A DNA stretch of 64,000 nucleotides from the NCBI GenBank assembly GCA_002360495.1, contig DEQO01000196.1, positions 20,506 to 84,505 of the forward strand. Direction: 5' to 3'. The DNA is from Flavobacteriales bacterium UBA3364. GTDB taxonomy: Bacteria > Bacteroidota > Bacteroidia > Flavobacteriales_F > PHOS-HE28. Made by a program: the position numbers and the translations under genes. Shown here piece by piece: positions 19,301 through 28,622 of the stretch. The notes beneath the pieces were generated by a model. The model searched no databases and was not told the origin of the DNA. It worked only from the letters and a program-made list of their open reading frames with translations. The first letter of the stretch is position 1, and every line of letters begins with the position of its first letter.

Positions 19301-21256
19301 TCACCCCACCACCACGCGCCCGGTCTTCCGGGCCAGTCGCTTCTTGGCCTCGGTCAGGTGCATGATCTCCTGCAGCAGCGCCATCACGCCCAGCTCGTCG
19401 GCGGTCTTCAGTTGTTCCTGCCGTTCCTTGATCATGCGGTCCACGCGGCGTTCCTTCAGGATGTCCACGGCCTCTTCCAGCGCGTCGTAGAGCGCCTCGC
19501 TCTCGCGCTTCACGTGGATCTTGTGGCGCTCCTTCCAATTGGCGCTGAGCACGTGCTTCTCGGTGAGCAGGTCGATGGCGGTGTTGCGCCAGTGCTCCTG
19601 CTCATGGCCCACGTAGCGCTGGGCGTCCACCGCGTGGCCCAGGTTGCTGGTGTGCCGGTAGTCCAGGTAGATCTCGCGGAAGATGAGCTCATCGAAGAGG
19701 ATGTCGTCCAGGGCGAGCAGCTCGAACATCAGTTCGGCCACGCTGGTCTCCTCCTCGGTGGTGTTGCCGTCCTCGTCCTGCACGGGCACCGTGATGCGTT
19801 CGTGCCCGTAGCTCAGCAGCATGCGCAGCAGGTCGCGCTCCTGCGGCGAGGTGCCGAGGTCCTCCACGGTGGGCTGCGGCGCGGCGATGTCCGGGGCCAG
19901 CTGCTCCACGGGCAGGTTCGCCTCTCCGCCCAGCTTCCTGCGGTACTGCCGGCGCAGCACCTTGTTCATCTCGCTGATCAGCGCCTGCTCGTTGATGTGC
20001 AGGAGCCGGCTGCATTGCTGCACGTAGAGCGAACGCAGCACCAGGTCCGGCACCAGGGCGATGCTCTCCACGATCTCGTGGATGGCGGCGGCCTTCTTCA
20101 CCGGGTCGTCGCCGCTGTCGGCCATGAGCAGGCCGGCCTTGAAGACGAGGAAGTCCTGCGCGTTGTTCGCCAGGTGCGCGGCCACCTCACTGCTGCCATG
20201 GCGCTTGGCGAAGCTGTCCGGGTCCTCGCCCTCGGGGAAGGTGACCACCTTCACGTTGAGGCCCTCCTTCAGGATGAGGTCGATGCCGCGCAGGCTGGCC
20301 TTCATGCCCGCCGCATCCCCGTCGTAGAGGATGCTCACGGTGGGGGCGTAGCGCTTGATCAGGCGCACCTGTTCCTCGGTGAGGCTGGTGCCGCTGCTGG
20401 CCACCACGTTGGTGATGCCCGCCTGGTGCAGGCTGATGACGTCGGTATAGCCCTCCACCAGGTAACACAGCTGCTGCTCCACGATGGACTTCTTCGCGTG
20501 GAAGATGCCGTAGAGCGAGCGGCTCTTGTTGTAGAGCACGCTCTCGGGGCTGTTGAAGTACTTCGGGAGCTTCTTGTCGCTCTTCAGCGTGCGCGCGCCG
20601 AAGGCGATGGGCTGGCCGCTGAGGCCCAGGATGGGGAAGGTGACGCGCCCGGCGAAGAAGTCCCAGGGGGTGCGAGCCTCGTCCTCGCGGCGTTTGATCC
20701 ACCCGGCCTTCTCCAGCAGCTCCGGGTTGAAGCCGTTGGCGATGGCGGCCTGCGCGAACAGGCTTCCATATTCGGGCACGTAGCCGAGCTGGAAGGTGCG
20801 GATGGTGGCCTCGCTGAAGCCGCGCTCGCGGAAGTAGGAGAGGCCGATGCGCCGGCCTTCATCGGTGTTCCACAGCTGCTCCACGCTCCAGTTGAGCGCC
20901 CACTGCTGGATCACGCCCAGGGCTTCGCGCTCGCTCTGTTCGATCTCCTGCTCGGGTGTCCGCTCCTCTTCCGGCAGGTCGATGTTGTACCGTTTGGCCA
21001 GCCAGCGGATGGCCTCCACGTAGCTGAGGTGCTCGTGCTTCTGCAGGAAGCCGATGGCATCACCCGCCTCGCCGCAGCCGAAACACTTGTAGATGCCCAG
21101 GTTGGGGCTGACGTTGAAGCTGGGGGTCTTCTCGTTGTGGAAGGGGCAGAGGCCCAGGTAGCGCGGACCCTTGCGCTTGAGGGCCACGAATTCGCCCACC
21201 ACCTCCTCCACGCGGGCGGCATCCTTCACTTGCTGTATGGCGTGCGGGGCGATCAA
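19301..21256 (-). CDS. dnaG: DNA primase
   Basis: About 651 residues from a TTG at 21256, which gives the standard primase beginning (M)IAPHAIQQVKDAARVEEVVGEF; a longer reading to 21373 is Pro/Gly-rich junk. The CHC2 zinc finger has Cys37, His40, Cys58 and Cys61 (CPFH ... CFGC). The Toprim core shows VEGYTDV and YDGDAAG. The C-terminal DnaB-interaction region is helical. DnaG makes RNA primers on the lagging strand with the replicative helicase. It is a single gene here, convergent with the FN3 protein gene. The TTG start without an SD sequence fits Bacteroidota initiation but needs confirmation. Confidence 0.95.
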   Translation of the reverse strand: MIAPHAIQQVKDAARVEEVVGEFVALKRKGPRYLGLCPFHNEKTPSFNVSPNLGIYKCFGCGEAGDAIGFLQKHEHLSYVEAIRWLAKRYNIDLPEEERTPEQEIEQSEREALGVIQQWALNWSVEQLWNTDEGRRIGLSYFRERGFSEATIRTFQLGYVPEYGSLFAQAAIANGFNPELLEKAGWIKRREDEARTPWDFFAGRVTFPILGLSGQPIAFGARTLKSDKKLPKYFNSPESVLYNKSRSLYGIFHAKKSIVEQQLCYLVEGYTDVISLHQAGITNVVASSGTSLTEEQVRLIKRYAPTVSILYDGDAAGMKASLRGIDLILKEGLNVKVVTFPEGEDPDSFAKRHGSSEVAAHLANNAQDFLVFKAGLLMADSGDDPVKKAAAIHEIVESIALVPDLVLRSLYVQQCSRLLHINEQALISEMNKVLRRQYRRKLGGEANLPVEQLAPDIAAPQPTVEDLGTSPQERDLLRMLLSYGHERITVPVQDEDGNTTEEETSVAELMFELLALDDILFDELIFREIYLDYRHTSNLGHAVDAQRYVGHEQEHWRNTAIDLLTEKHVLSANWKERHKIHVKRESEALYDALEEAVDILKERRVDRMIKERQEQLKTADELGVMALLQEIMHLTEAKKRLARKTGRVVVG

Positions 21257-21453
21257 CGGGGGTGGTGAACGGGAAGGGGGCGTGAGTTTACCCAGACCGG
21301 GATGGCCGGGCGACGGTTGTTGAGATCCGGGACCCGGTGCGCGGGCATGTGGATCGGGGCCGCGGGCACCCACGGGCGTTGAACCTCAAGGCCCTGCGCG
21401 CGGCCCCGGCGCGCGCGGCGCACGACGATATGAACACCGGATCCACGATCCCC

Positions 21454-21873
21454 TCAGCGGACCACCGCACCGGTGCTGTCGTGCACCACCCGCTTCAGTT
21501 CGGTCCCGTTGGGGTCGTAGTAGATCCATTCACCGTAGGGCATGCCGTGCAGGTAGCTGCCGGTGTACAGGGGTTTGCCGTTCTCGTGGTACACCACGGT
21601 GTGGCCTTCCTCCAGGCCCTGGATGTAGGTGGAGCGGCTGCGGACCATGCCGTTGGGGAAGTACGAGGTCCATGGCCCGGTGCGCTTGCCCTTGCGCAGC
21701 CGGCCTTCCATGCGACCGCCGTCGGGCAGGCGGATCACCTTCCGGCCGTCCTGGCCGGAGGCTGGCGGCCGGCCCACGCTGTCCGTGGTGTCCGCGGGCA
21801 CCGGTTTCCCGGCATCCGGGCCGGCGGGGCCACAGGCGGTCAACAGGGCGGCGAGGAGGAGGAGGCGGTGCAT
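21454..21873 (-). CDS. MORN-repeat lipoprotein
   Basis: A 139-residue protein with a lipoprotein signal (MHRLLLLAALLTAC, lipobox LLTAC). MORN-like repeats follow from about residue 50: GRMEGRLRKGKRTGPW, YFPNGMVR, YIQGLEEGHTVVYHENGK, and GSYLHGMPYGEWIYYDPNG. Such proteins sit on the outer or inner membrane of Bacteroidota and their role is unknown. It follows the polyprenyl synthase gene by 24 bp on the same strand and may be co-transcribed with it. Confidence 0.75.
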   Translation of the reverse strand: MHRLLLLAALLTACGPAGPDAGKPVPADTTDSVGRPPASGQDGRKVIRLPDGGRMEGRLRKGKRTGPWTSYFPNGMVRSRSTYIQGLEEGHTVVYHENGKPLYTGSYLHGMPYGEWIYYDPNGTELKRVVHDSTGAVVR

Positions 21874-21897
21874 GGTCCCGGGTCCGTTGTCGGTGGT

Positions 21898-22905
21898 CTA
21901 TTTGGTGCGCTCCACGGTGAGCTGGACGAGGCCTTCCAGGGCATCGCGGGCCTCGTTCCGCGGGAAGCCATGCAGCACGGCCAGGGCCTTGTCCCGGTAT
22001 GCGTACATGCGCTGGGTGGCGTGGCGGATGCCGCCGGCCTGCGTCACCATGTCCATCAGGCGCGCCACGGCCCGGCCGTCCTCGTTGCGGTTCTTCACCA
22101 CATCCACCATCCAGCGCCGGTCGCTGCGGTCCACCTGGGCCAGGGCGTGGATCAGCGGCAGGGTCAGTTTCTTCTCCTTGATGTCCAGGCCGGTGGGTTT
22201 GCCGGTATCCTGGCCGCTGCCGTAGTCGAACAGGTCGTCCTTGATCTGGAAGGCGATGCCGGTGTGCTCCCCGAAGAGGCGCATGCGTTCCACCTCCTCC
22301 GCGGGGCGCCCGGCCGCGCTGGTGCCACTGGCGCAGCACGCGGCGATGAGGCTTGCCGTCTTCTTGCGGATGATGTCGAAGTAGACGTCCTCCTGGAAGT
22401 TGAGCCCCCGGGTCTTCTCCAGCTGGAGCAGTTCGCCCTCGCTCATCTCGCGCACCGCCGAGCTCACGATGCGCAGCAGCTCGAACTCCCCCTTGTCGAT
22501 GGCCAGCAGGAGCCCGCGGCTGAGGAGGTAGTCGCCCACGAGCACGGCGATCTTGTTCTTCCACAGCGCGTTGATGCTGAAGAACCCGCGCCGCATGTTG
22601 GCATCGTCCACCACATCATCGTGCACCAGGGTGGCCGTGTGCAGCAGTTCGATGAGGCTGGCCGCCACGAAGGCGCTCTCGTTCACCGCCCCGAACTGGC
22701 GCGCACTGAGCAGCGTGAACATGGGCCGCATCTGCTTGCCCTTGCGCTTCACGATGTAGTGCATGATCCGGTCCAGCAAGGCCACCCGGCTGCGCATGGC
22801 TTCGCGGAAATGAGGCTCGAAGGCCTTCATCTCCGCGGCGATCGGGCGTTGGAGTTCCTCGAAAGTGAGCAGGGGCGGGGCTTCTGTCAGTTCGGTCTTG
22901 GGCAC
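21898..22905 (-). CDS. Polyprenyl diphosphate synthase
   Basis: About 335 residues from a GTG at 22905 (an ATG at 22947 would add 14). It condenses isopentenyl diphosphate onto an allylic primer to make long isoprenoid chains for quinones. The first Asp-rich motif is in LVHDDVVDDANMRRG and the second in FQIKDDLFDYGSGQD; GKPTGLDI and KEKKLTLP are also family-typical. CATCTTTG, a -7-like element, lies only 7 bases before the GTG, supporting this start and suggesting a nearly leaderless mRNA. The gene diverges from an outer-membrane protein gene. Confidence 0.88.
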   Translation of the reverse strand: MPKTELTEAPPLLTFEELQRPIAAEMKAFEPHFREAMRSRVALLDRIMHYIVKRKGKQMRPMFTLLSARQFGAVNESAFVAASLIELLHTATLVHDDVVDDANMRRGFFSINALWKNKIAVLVGDYLLSRGLLLAIDKGEFELLRIVSSAVREMSEGELLQLEKTRGLNFQEDVYFDIIRKKTASLIAACCASGTSAAGRPAEEVERMRLFGEHTGIAFQIKDDLFDYGSGQDTGKPTGLDIKEKKLTLPLIHALAQVDRSDRRWMVDVVKNRNEDGRAVARLMDMVTQAGGIRHATQRMYAYRDKALAVLHGFPRNEARDALEGLVQLTVERTK

Positions 22906-22992
22906 GGGAAGGCAAAGATGGGGATCGGGCCGATCCCCGGCGGACAACCATGGGTGCGGAATGTCGTCTGAACGGGAGTGGGCGCCGCCCCC

Positions 22993-23000
22993 TACCTTCG
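22993..23000 (+). promoter_or_regulatory. -7 promoter element, leaderless start
   Basis: TACCTTCG ends 6 bases before the ATG at 23007. If transcription starts about 7 bases beyond the element, as usual in Bacteroidota, the message would begin at or next to the start codon. Confidence 0.45.
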
Positions 23001-23006
23001 CTCTTC

Positions 23007-23723
23007 ATGACCCGCACGACCCCCTTGCTCCGTCCCTTTCTGGTCGCCTTGCTACTGGTCCCGACCGCTACGGTCATGGCCCAACCCACCCAAACGAAAG
23101 TGGTGCTCTACAAGGACCGGCTCGCCGCGGCTTTCGATACGGTCGACTGTGTGAAGAACGTGGTGAAGGTCAACCCGCTGCTGTTCCTTCGGGGAGAGAT
23201 CCCCATCTATTTCGAGCGGGCCATCAGCCCCAAGCTCAGCATTGAAGCCGGTATCGGGGTCACCCTCCGGGACTATCTCGCGCTTTCCTTCAACGGGAAC
23301 GATGCCGATGATTACGGCGCCGGCACGGAGATCGTCCCGCAGGTCAGTTTTCACGTTGGGTTCCGATACTATTTCGAGGATGATCTGGAGCCCCAGGGAC
23401 TCTACCTGCAACCCAACTTCTCCCACCTGCGGTACACGAAGGATATCCGCACCAAGGGTCCAACAGGTGAATTCACCGATGTGTACCTGCGCGATGATCG
23501 GACATACAACGATATCCGCCTATACGTGGGCTACCAAGTGCTCAGTTCCAATAGCAATTGGATGTGGGACCTGTACGGTGGTCTCGGTTACCGTGACCGG
23601 TACAACATCATCGTCAACCAAAGCGTGGACCTGACGACCGACCAGTACACGTATTCGGTGGAGGAGTCCAAGGACCAGACGGTGGCGTTCTTCGCCGGGG
23701 TGAAGGTGGGTCTGGGGTTCTGA
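23007..23723 (+). CDS. Outer-membrane beta-barrel protein
   Basis: About 238 residues from ATG 23007. A signal peptide (LLRPFLVALLLVPTATVMA) is followed by alternating beta strands with aromatic girdles (IPIYFERAISPKLSIEAGIG, then VSFHVGFRYYFEDD, LYGGLGYRDRYN) ending in GVKVGLGF, a C-terminal Phe typical of outer-membrane barrels. The family is unnamed. It is a single gene between divergent polyprenyl synthase and convergent rlmN. Confidence 0.7.
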   Translation: MTRTTPLLRPFLVALLLVPTATVMAQPTQTKVVLYKDRLAAAFDTVDCVKNVVKVNPLLFLRGEIPIYFERAISPKLSIEAGIGVTLRDYLALSFNGNDADDYGAGTEIVPQVSFHVGFRYYFEDDLEPQGLYLQPNFSHLRYTKDIRTKGPTGEFTDVYLRDDRTYNDIRLYVGYQVLSSNSNWMWDLYGGLGYRDRYNIIVNQSVDLTTDQYTYSVEESKDQTVAFFAGVKVGLGF

Positions 23724-23753
23724 AACGCCGGGATCGGACCTGATGGTCCAATG

Positions 23754-24827
23754 CTACTTCATCACGCGTTCCCCGTCCTTCAAAGCAGGTTCGTTCTTGT
23801 TGGCGAGTTGTCCGCAGGCGGCATCGATGTCGCGACCACGGCTTCTGCGGATCCTTGCGACGATGCCTTTCTTCTCCAGGTGGTACATGAAGGCAACGGC
23901 ATCCTCACTTTCGGTGCGGCCGAACTCGCTTCCGTCGATCGGGTTGTATTCGATCAAGTTCACTTTGGCGTGAACGTCGCTCGCGTAGCGCACCAGTTCC
24001 TGCGCGTCGGCCAGTGAATCGTTGAACCCGCGCAACAGGATGTACTCGAAGGTGACGTCTTTGCGGGTGACCCGCGTGTAGTAGCGTAACGCGTCCTTCA
24101 GATCGGCCAGCGAGTTCTGCTCGTTGATCGGCATGATCTTGTCGCGCTTCTCATCGTTGGCGGCATGCAGGCTCAGCGCAAGGTTGAAGCGAGCACCATC
24201 ATCGGCCAGCTTGCGGATCATTTTCGCTATGCCCGCGGTGCTCACGGTAACACGTCGTGCACCCAGGCCCAAACCATCCTGCGCCATGATGCGTTCCGCG
24301 CTACGCATCGTGTTGGCGTAGTTGAGCAACGGTTCGCCCATGCCCATGTACACGATGTTGCTGATGCCCTGCTTGTGATGCTTCAACGCGAGATCGTCGA
24401 TCATCGTCACTTGGTCCACGATCTCGGCAGCATCCAGATTGCGGATGCGTTTCAATTTGCCCGTTGCACAAAAGCTGCAGGTGAGACTGCACCCGATCTG
24501 GCTGCTGATGCAGGCCGTAAGCCGGGTAGGGGTCGGGATCAAGACACCTTCCACCACATGACCATCCCATGTCTTGAAAGCACATTTCACCGTGCCGTCC
24601 TGGCTGAGTTGTTCCTCTACCAAGGTCAACGGCCGGAAAAGCGTGCGTTCTGCGAGCTTCTCCCGGAACGCCTTGGGCAGGTCGCTCATGTGGTCGAACG
24701 CCCGGGCCTTCTTCTTCCATAGCCATTCCCAGAGCTGCTTCGCGCGGTAGGGCTTTTCACCGAGTTCCGCGACGAGCGTTTTGATCTCGTCCTGGGAGAG
24801 TTCGCGGATGTCGGACGTTGCGGCCAT
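23754..24827 (-). CDS. rlmN: 23S rRNA (adenine2503-C2)/tRNA A37 methyltransferase RlmN
   Basis: A 357-residue radical SAM enzyme that methylates C2 of A2503 in 23S rRNA and A37 in some tRNAs. The [4Fe-4S] motif CSLTCSFC (CxxxCxxC) lies near residues 114-121 after SSQIG. GMGEPLLNY is the glycine-rich SAM segment. ISTAG-like VSTAGI and the C-terminal region with GRDIDAACGQL, carrying the catalytic Cys, are all present. The length is normal. It is followed on the same strand, 17 bp upstream, by ispD. Confidence 0.96.
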   Translation of the reverse strand: MAATSDIRELSQDEIKTLVAELGEKPYRAKQLWEWLWKKKARAFDHMSDLPKAFREKLAERTLFRPLTLVEEQLSQDGTVKCAFKTWDGHVVEGVLIPTPTRLTACISSQIGCSLTCSFCATGKLKRIRNLDAAEIVDQVTMIDDLALKHHKQGISNIVYMGMGEPLLNYANTMRSAERIMAQDGLGLGARRVTVSTAGIAKMIRKLADDGARFNLALSLHAANDEKRDKIMPINEQNSLADLKDALRYYTRVTRKDVTFEYILLRGFNDSLADAQELVRYASDVHAKVNLIEYNPIDGSEFGRTESEDAVAFMYHLEKKGIVARIRRSRGRDIDAACGQLANKNEPALKDGERVMK

Positions 24828-24844
24828 GCTGTAAATGTACCGGC

Positions 24845-25513
24845 TTAGCAGAGCTGCATTTCGGCGATCCTCAGGTCCAGCGGTGTGGTGACCTTGACGT
24901 TGTTGTTCTCACCATCCACGAGGTGGACACTTTTCCCCAGCCGTTCCACCAGGGTGGCTTCATCGGTGAAAGCAGGGTCGTAGGGTAGCTCAAAGGCCGT
25001 TCGCAGAAGTTCGAGCCGAAAGCACTGCGGTGTTTGCACTGCGCGCAAGGCAGTGCGATCGAGCGCCTTGCTTGTTCCACCGCTCACCTCACGCACCGAT
25101 GAGCTGATCGGCACTACCGGGATCGCGGAACCATGTTCTTTCGCCGCCGCGAAACAGCGCGCGATCAATTCCTTGCTCACCAAAGGCCGCACACCATCAT
25201 GCACCGCGACCACACCATCGCCTTTTACGGCTCCAAGCCCGTTGCGTGTTGAGTGGAAACGTTCCTCGCCACCGGATACGACCTCATGTTCAATGAAGAA
25301 CCCGTGCCCGATGCACAGTGCCTTCCAGATCGGGATCTGCGCTTCGGGCAGCACCAGGATGATCGGCATCGCCGGATCGAAGGCATGGAACGCCTCGATG
25401 GTCCAACAGAGCAGCGGTCTGCCCTTCAACAGCATGAACTGCTTGGGGATGGAGCCGCCCATCCGTTTTCCGGATCCGCCTGCTACGATAATGGTGGTTC
25501 TAGAGGAACTCAT
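24845..25513 (-). CDS. ispD: 2-C-methyl-D-erythritol 4-phosphate cytidylyltransferase
   Basis: A 222-residue nucleotidyltransferase of the MEP isoprenoid pathway, making CDP-methylerythritol. The N-terminal AGGSGKRMGGSIPKQF is the CTP-binding signature, VAVHDGVRPLV the conserved Asp region, and LDRTALRAVQTPQCF and FTDEATLVE are typical later motifs. With ispG at 47,684 and the polyprenyl synthase it shows the organism uses the MEP pathway. The gene lies between a REP-like hairpin and rlmN. Confidence 0.95.
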   Translation of the reverse strand: MSSSRTTIIVAGGSGKRMGGSIPKQFMLLKGRPLLCWTIEAFHAFDPAMPIILVLPEAQIPIWKALCIGHGFFIEHEVVSGGEERFHSTRNGLGAVKGDGVVAVHDGVRPLVSKELIARCFAAAKEHGSAIPVVPISSSVREVSGGTSKALDRTALRAVQTPQCFRLELLRTAFELPYDPAFTDEATLVERLGKSVHLVDGENNNVKVTTPLDLRIAEMQLC

Positions 25514-25519
25514 AAGATG

Positions 25520-25610
25520 GCCGCAAAGGCGCAGAGGCGCAAAGGAATGCCGAAAGAGAAAGGCCGCAGGGAGTTCCCGCGGCCTCTTTGCGTCTTAGCG
25601 CCTTTGCGGC
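25520..25610. repeat. REP-like imperfect palindrome
   Basis: Left arm 25520-25544 (starts GCCGCAAAGGCGC) pairs with right arm 25586-25610 (ends GCGCCTTTGCGGC), with a few mismatches. A nested inverted repeat AGGCCGC/GCGGCCT lies inside. It fills the gap between ispD and queA. The GCAAAGGCGCAAAG theme recurs near 29554 and 29990, so it is a dispersed element, possibly also acting as a terminator for queA. Confidence 0.65.
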
Positions 25611-25617
25611 TCATTCC

Positions 25618-26667
<1,050 letters not shown>

Positions 26668-26800
26668 GTGTAATGAGCGGGCTTACGGGCCCGGGTCCGG
26701 GGTTTGGGGCGCCGAAGATAGTACGATCAGGTGCCGAACGTTAAATGCGCTGTATATCAGGCGGATATGCCTGTTCAAAGGGGGCGAAGACCCTCACGTA

Positions 26801-27535
26801 CTACCGTCGATGACCCTCAGCAGAGATCCGCTGCGACCAAACGGCAGGGGGCGCAGCGTTCGAGACATCGTATTCGCCGATCCGCGTGCGCCGGAGCGCT
26901 GACAGGTAGGCGCCGCAACCCAGCACCTGTCCGATGTCATGGGCCAACGAACGGATGTAGGTGCCCTTGCCTACGTCCACTACGAAATCAATTTCCGGTC
27001 CACGAATGGCCGATACTTCCAAGGAGTTGATCAGGACGCTCCGGGCGGGGATCTCCACCAGATGCGCACGCTCCGTGTCCCGCGCCAGCCAGTAGGCCCG
27101 CTCGCCTTCGAAGCGTTTGGCCGAGAAGTTCGGCGGGCGCTGCAACATCTCGCCCTTGAATTGTGCGAAAGCGGCCCGAATAGTGGCTTCGTCCAGGTTC
27201 TCCCAAGCCCCGAACGGTTCAGGACTGCTCTCCAGGTCGTAGGTGGGGGTTACACTTCCGAGCGTGAGCGTGCCTGTGTAGGTCTTCTCCTCACCGGTGA
27301 TGTAGGGCAGCTTCTTGGTGAACGGCCCGTAGGCCAGGATCAGCAATCCGGTAGCCAAGGGATCCAGGGTCCCGGCATGGCCCACTTTCAATTTCCGCCC
27401 GGCGGCGATCCGCATCGCGATGCGGAGCTTTCCAACAACATCGAAGCTGGTCCAGGTCAACGGCTTGTCGACCAGGAGGATACCGCCGGAATCCGGGTCG
27501 AAGACGAAATCGCTGTTCGGGGAGAGGACTTCCAT
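26801..27535 (-). CDS. truB: tRNA pseudouridine55 synthase
   Basis: A 244-residue pseudouridine synthase acting on U55 of the T loop of tRNAs. LVDKPLTWTSFDVV opens the domain, and the catalytic Asp is in GHAGTLDPLATGLL. ERAYWLARDTER fits the YxxAR-type element and GTYIRSLAHDIG the conserved KGTYIRSL region. The C-terminal end is short, without a large PUA domain. It is 27 bp downstream of uppP on the same strand and probably part of the ftsX-DUF3098-uppP-truB operon. Confidence 0.95.
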   Translation of the reverse strand: MEVLSPNSDFVFDPDSGGILLVDKPLTWTSFDVVGKLRIAMRIAAGRKLKVGHAGTLDPLATGLLILAYGPFTKKLPYITGEEKTYTGTLTLGSVTPTYDLESSPEPFGAWENLDEATIRAAFAQFKGEMLQRPPNFSAKRFEGERAYWLARDTERAHLVEIPARSVLINSLEVSAIRGPEIDFVVDVGKGTYIRSLAHDIGQVLGCGAYLSALRRTRIGEYDVSNAAPPAVWSQRISAEGHRR

Positions 27536-27562
27536 CGTTCTGGTACGATCCGCAAGCCCGGA

Positions 27563-28357
27563 TCACATCATCTGCATCGAAACACCCGCCAGATGCAATG
27601 CGATGATGACCCCGCCAACGATGATGCGGTACCAGCCGAAGGCCACGAAGCCATGCCTGGTAAGGAATGTGATGAACGACCGGATCGCGATGAAGGCGAC
27701 GATGAACGCGACCACATTGCCGATGGCGAAGAGTTGAAGGTGTTCATTGGTGAAGACGCCACCATCCTTCATATAGTCATAGATCGACTTCACCGTGGCC
27801 GCGAACATCGTCGGTACGGCAAGGAAGAAGCTGAACTCCGCAGCGTTCTTTCGTGTGAAGCCCTGCGTCATACCCCCGATGATGGTGGCGGCTGAGCGCG
27901 AAACTCCGGGTACCATCGCAACGCACTGCCACACGCCGATGGTGGCCGCTTGTTTGAAGGACATGGGCTGTTCCGTCGTCCCACCGGTGTCGGGGGCCAG
28001 ACGGTCGATGAAGAGGAATACGATGCCGCCGAGGAACAACATCACACCCACAACGACCACGTTCTCCAACAGCAGGTCGATGTAGTCCTTGAAGAACAAG
28101 CCCGCGATCACCGCAGGGATGAAGCCTGCCAGGAGCTTCAGATAGAAATCGAAGCTCTGGAAGAAGCGCTTCCAGTAGAGCACGACCACGCTGAGGATCG
28201 TACCGAACTGGATCGCCACGGTGAAGAGCTTGACGAATTCGTCCTGCTGGATCCCCATGATCGTGGACCCGATGATCATGTGGCCGGTGCTGGAGACGGG
28301 CAGGTACTCCGTGATCCCCTCGATGATCGCGAGGACGATCGCCTGAACGATGGTCAT
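27563..28357 (-). CDS. uppP: Undecaprenyl-diphosphatase
   Basis: A 264-residue integral membrane phosphatase of the BacA family that recycles undecaprenyl diphosphate for cell-wall synthesis. The two hallmark motifs are present: EGITEYLPVSSTGHM near 13-27 and MVPGVSRSAATII near 150-162. About eight hydrophobic segments span the sequence. The start overlaps the end of the DUF3098 gene (ATGA-type), supporting co-translation. Placement next to ftsX fits a cell-envelope operon. Confidence 0.95.
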   Translation of the reverse strand: MTIVQAIVLAIIEGITEYLPVSSTGHMIIGSTIMGIQQDEFVKLFTVAIQFGTILSVVVLYWKRFFQSFDFYLKLLAGFIPAVIAGLFFKDYIDLLLENVVVVGVMLFLGGIVFLFIDRLAPDTGGTTEQPMSFKQAATIGVWQCVAMVPGVSRSAATIIGGMTQGFTRKNAAEFSFFLAVPTMFAATVKSIYDYMKDGGVFTNEHLQLFAIGNVVAFIVAFIAIRSFITFLTRHGFVAFGWYRIIVGGVIIALHLAGVSMQMM

Positions 28358-28611
28358 TTGTCGGAGCCGGTCGCGGTGGACTTCTTCAGGATGGCGTACA
28401 CCACGAAGAGGTAGCCGATCAGCACGACGATGGGTGCAACCGTGATCCGGCGGGCACTGAAGATCTCGGCCTCATCGAACGCATTGGGATCACCATTCCC
28501 ACCACCGGCCATGAGCACATAACCCAGCACCACGATGCCGATGCCGATCAAGAGCAGGCGGTAGTTGGTGGCCGTAAAGGCCATGTCGTTGTTCAGGTCG
28601 AGTTTGGCCAT
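28354..28611 (-). CDS. DUF3098 small membrane protein
   Basis: An 85-residue protein starting MAKLDLNNDMAFTATNYRLL. Two transmembrane helices flank a short loop containing DPNAFDEAEIFSARRI, and the family signature AFxxxNYxLLxIGIxxVxLGYxLM is clear. DUF3098 proteins are Bacteroidota-specific and nearly always lie between ftsX and uppP, as here. Function is unknown. The gene is only 11 bp after ftsX. Confidence 0.9.
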   Translation of the reverse strand: MAKLDLNNDMAFTATNYRLLLIGIGIVVLGYVLMAGGGNGDPNAFDEAEIFSARRITVAPIVVLIGYLFVVYAILKKSTATGSDK

Positions 28612-28622
28612 GTGCGATCGGA

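Noticed and set aside
19250..22971. Two plus-strand open frames of 672 and 544 codons opposite dnaG and the polyprenyl synthase
   Set aside because: Antisense shadows of well-recognised genes, with no domain similarity.
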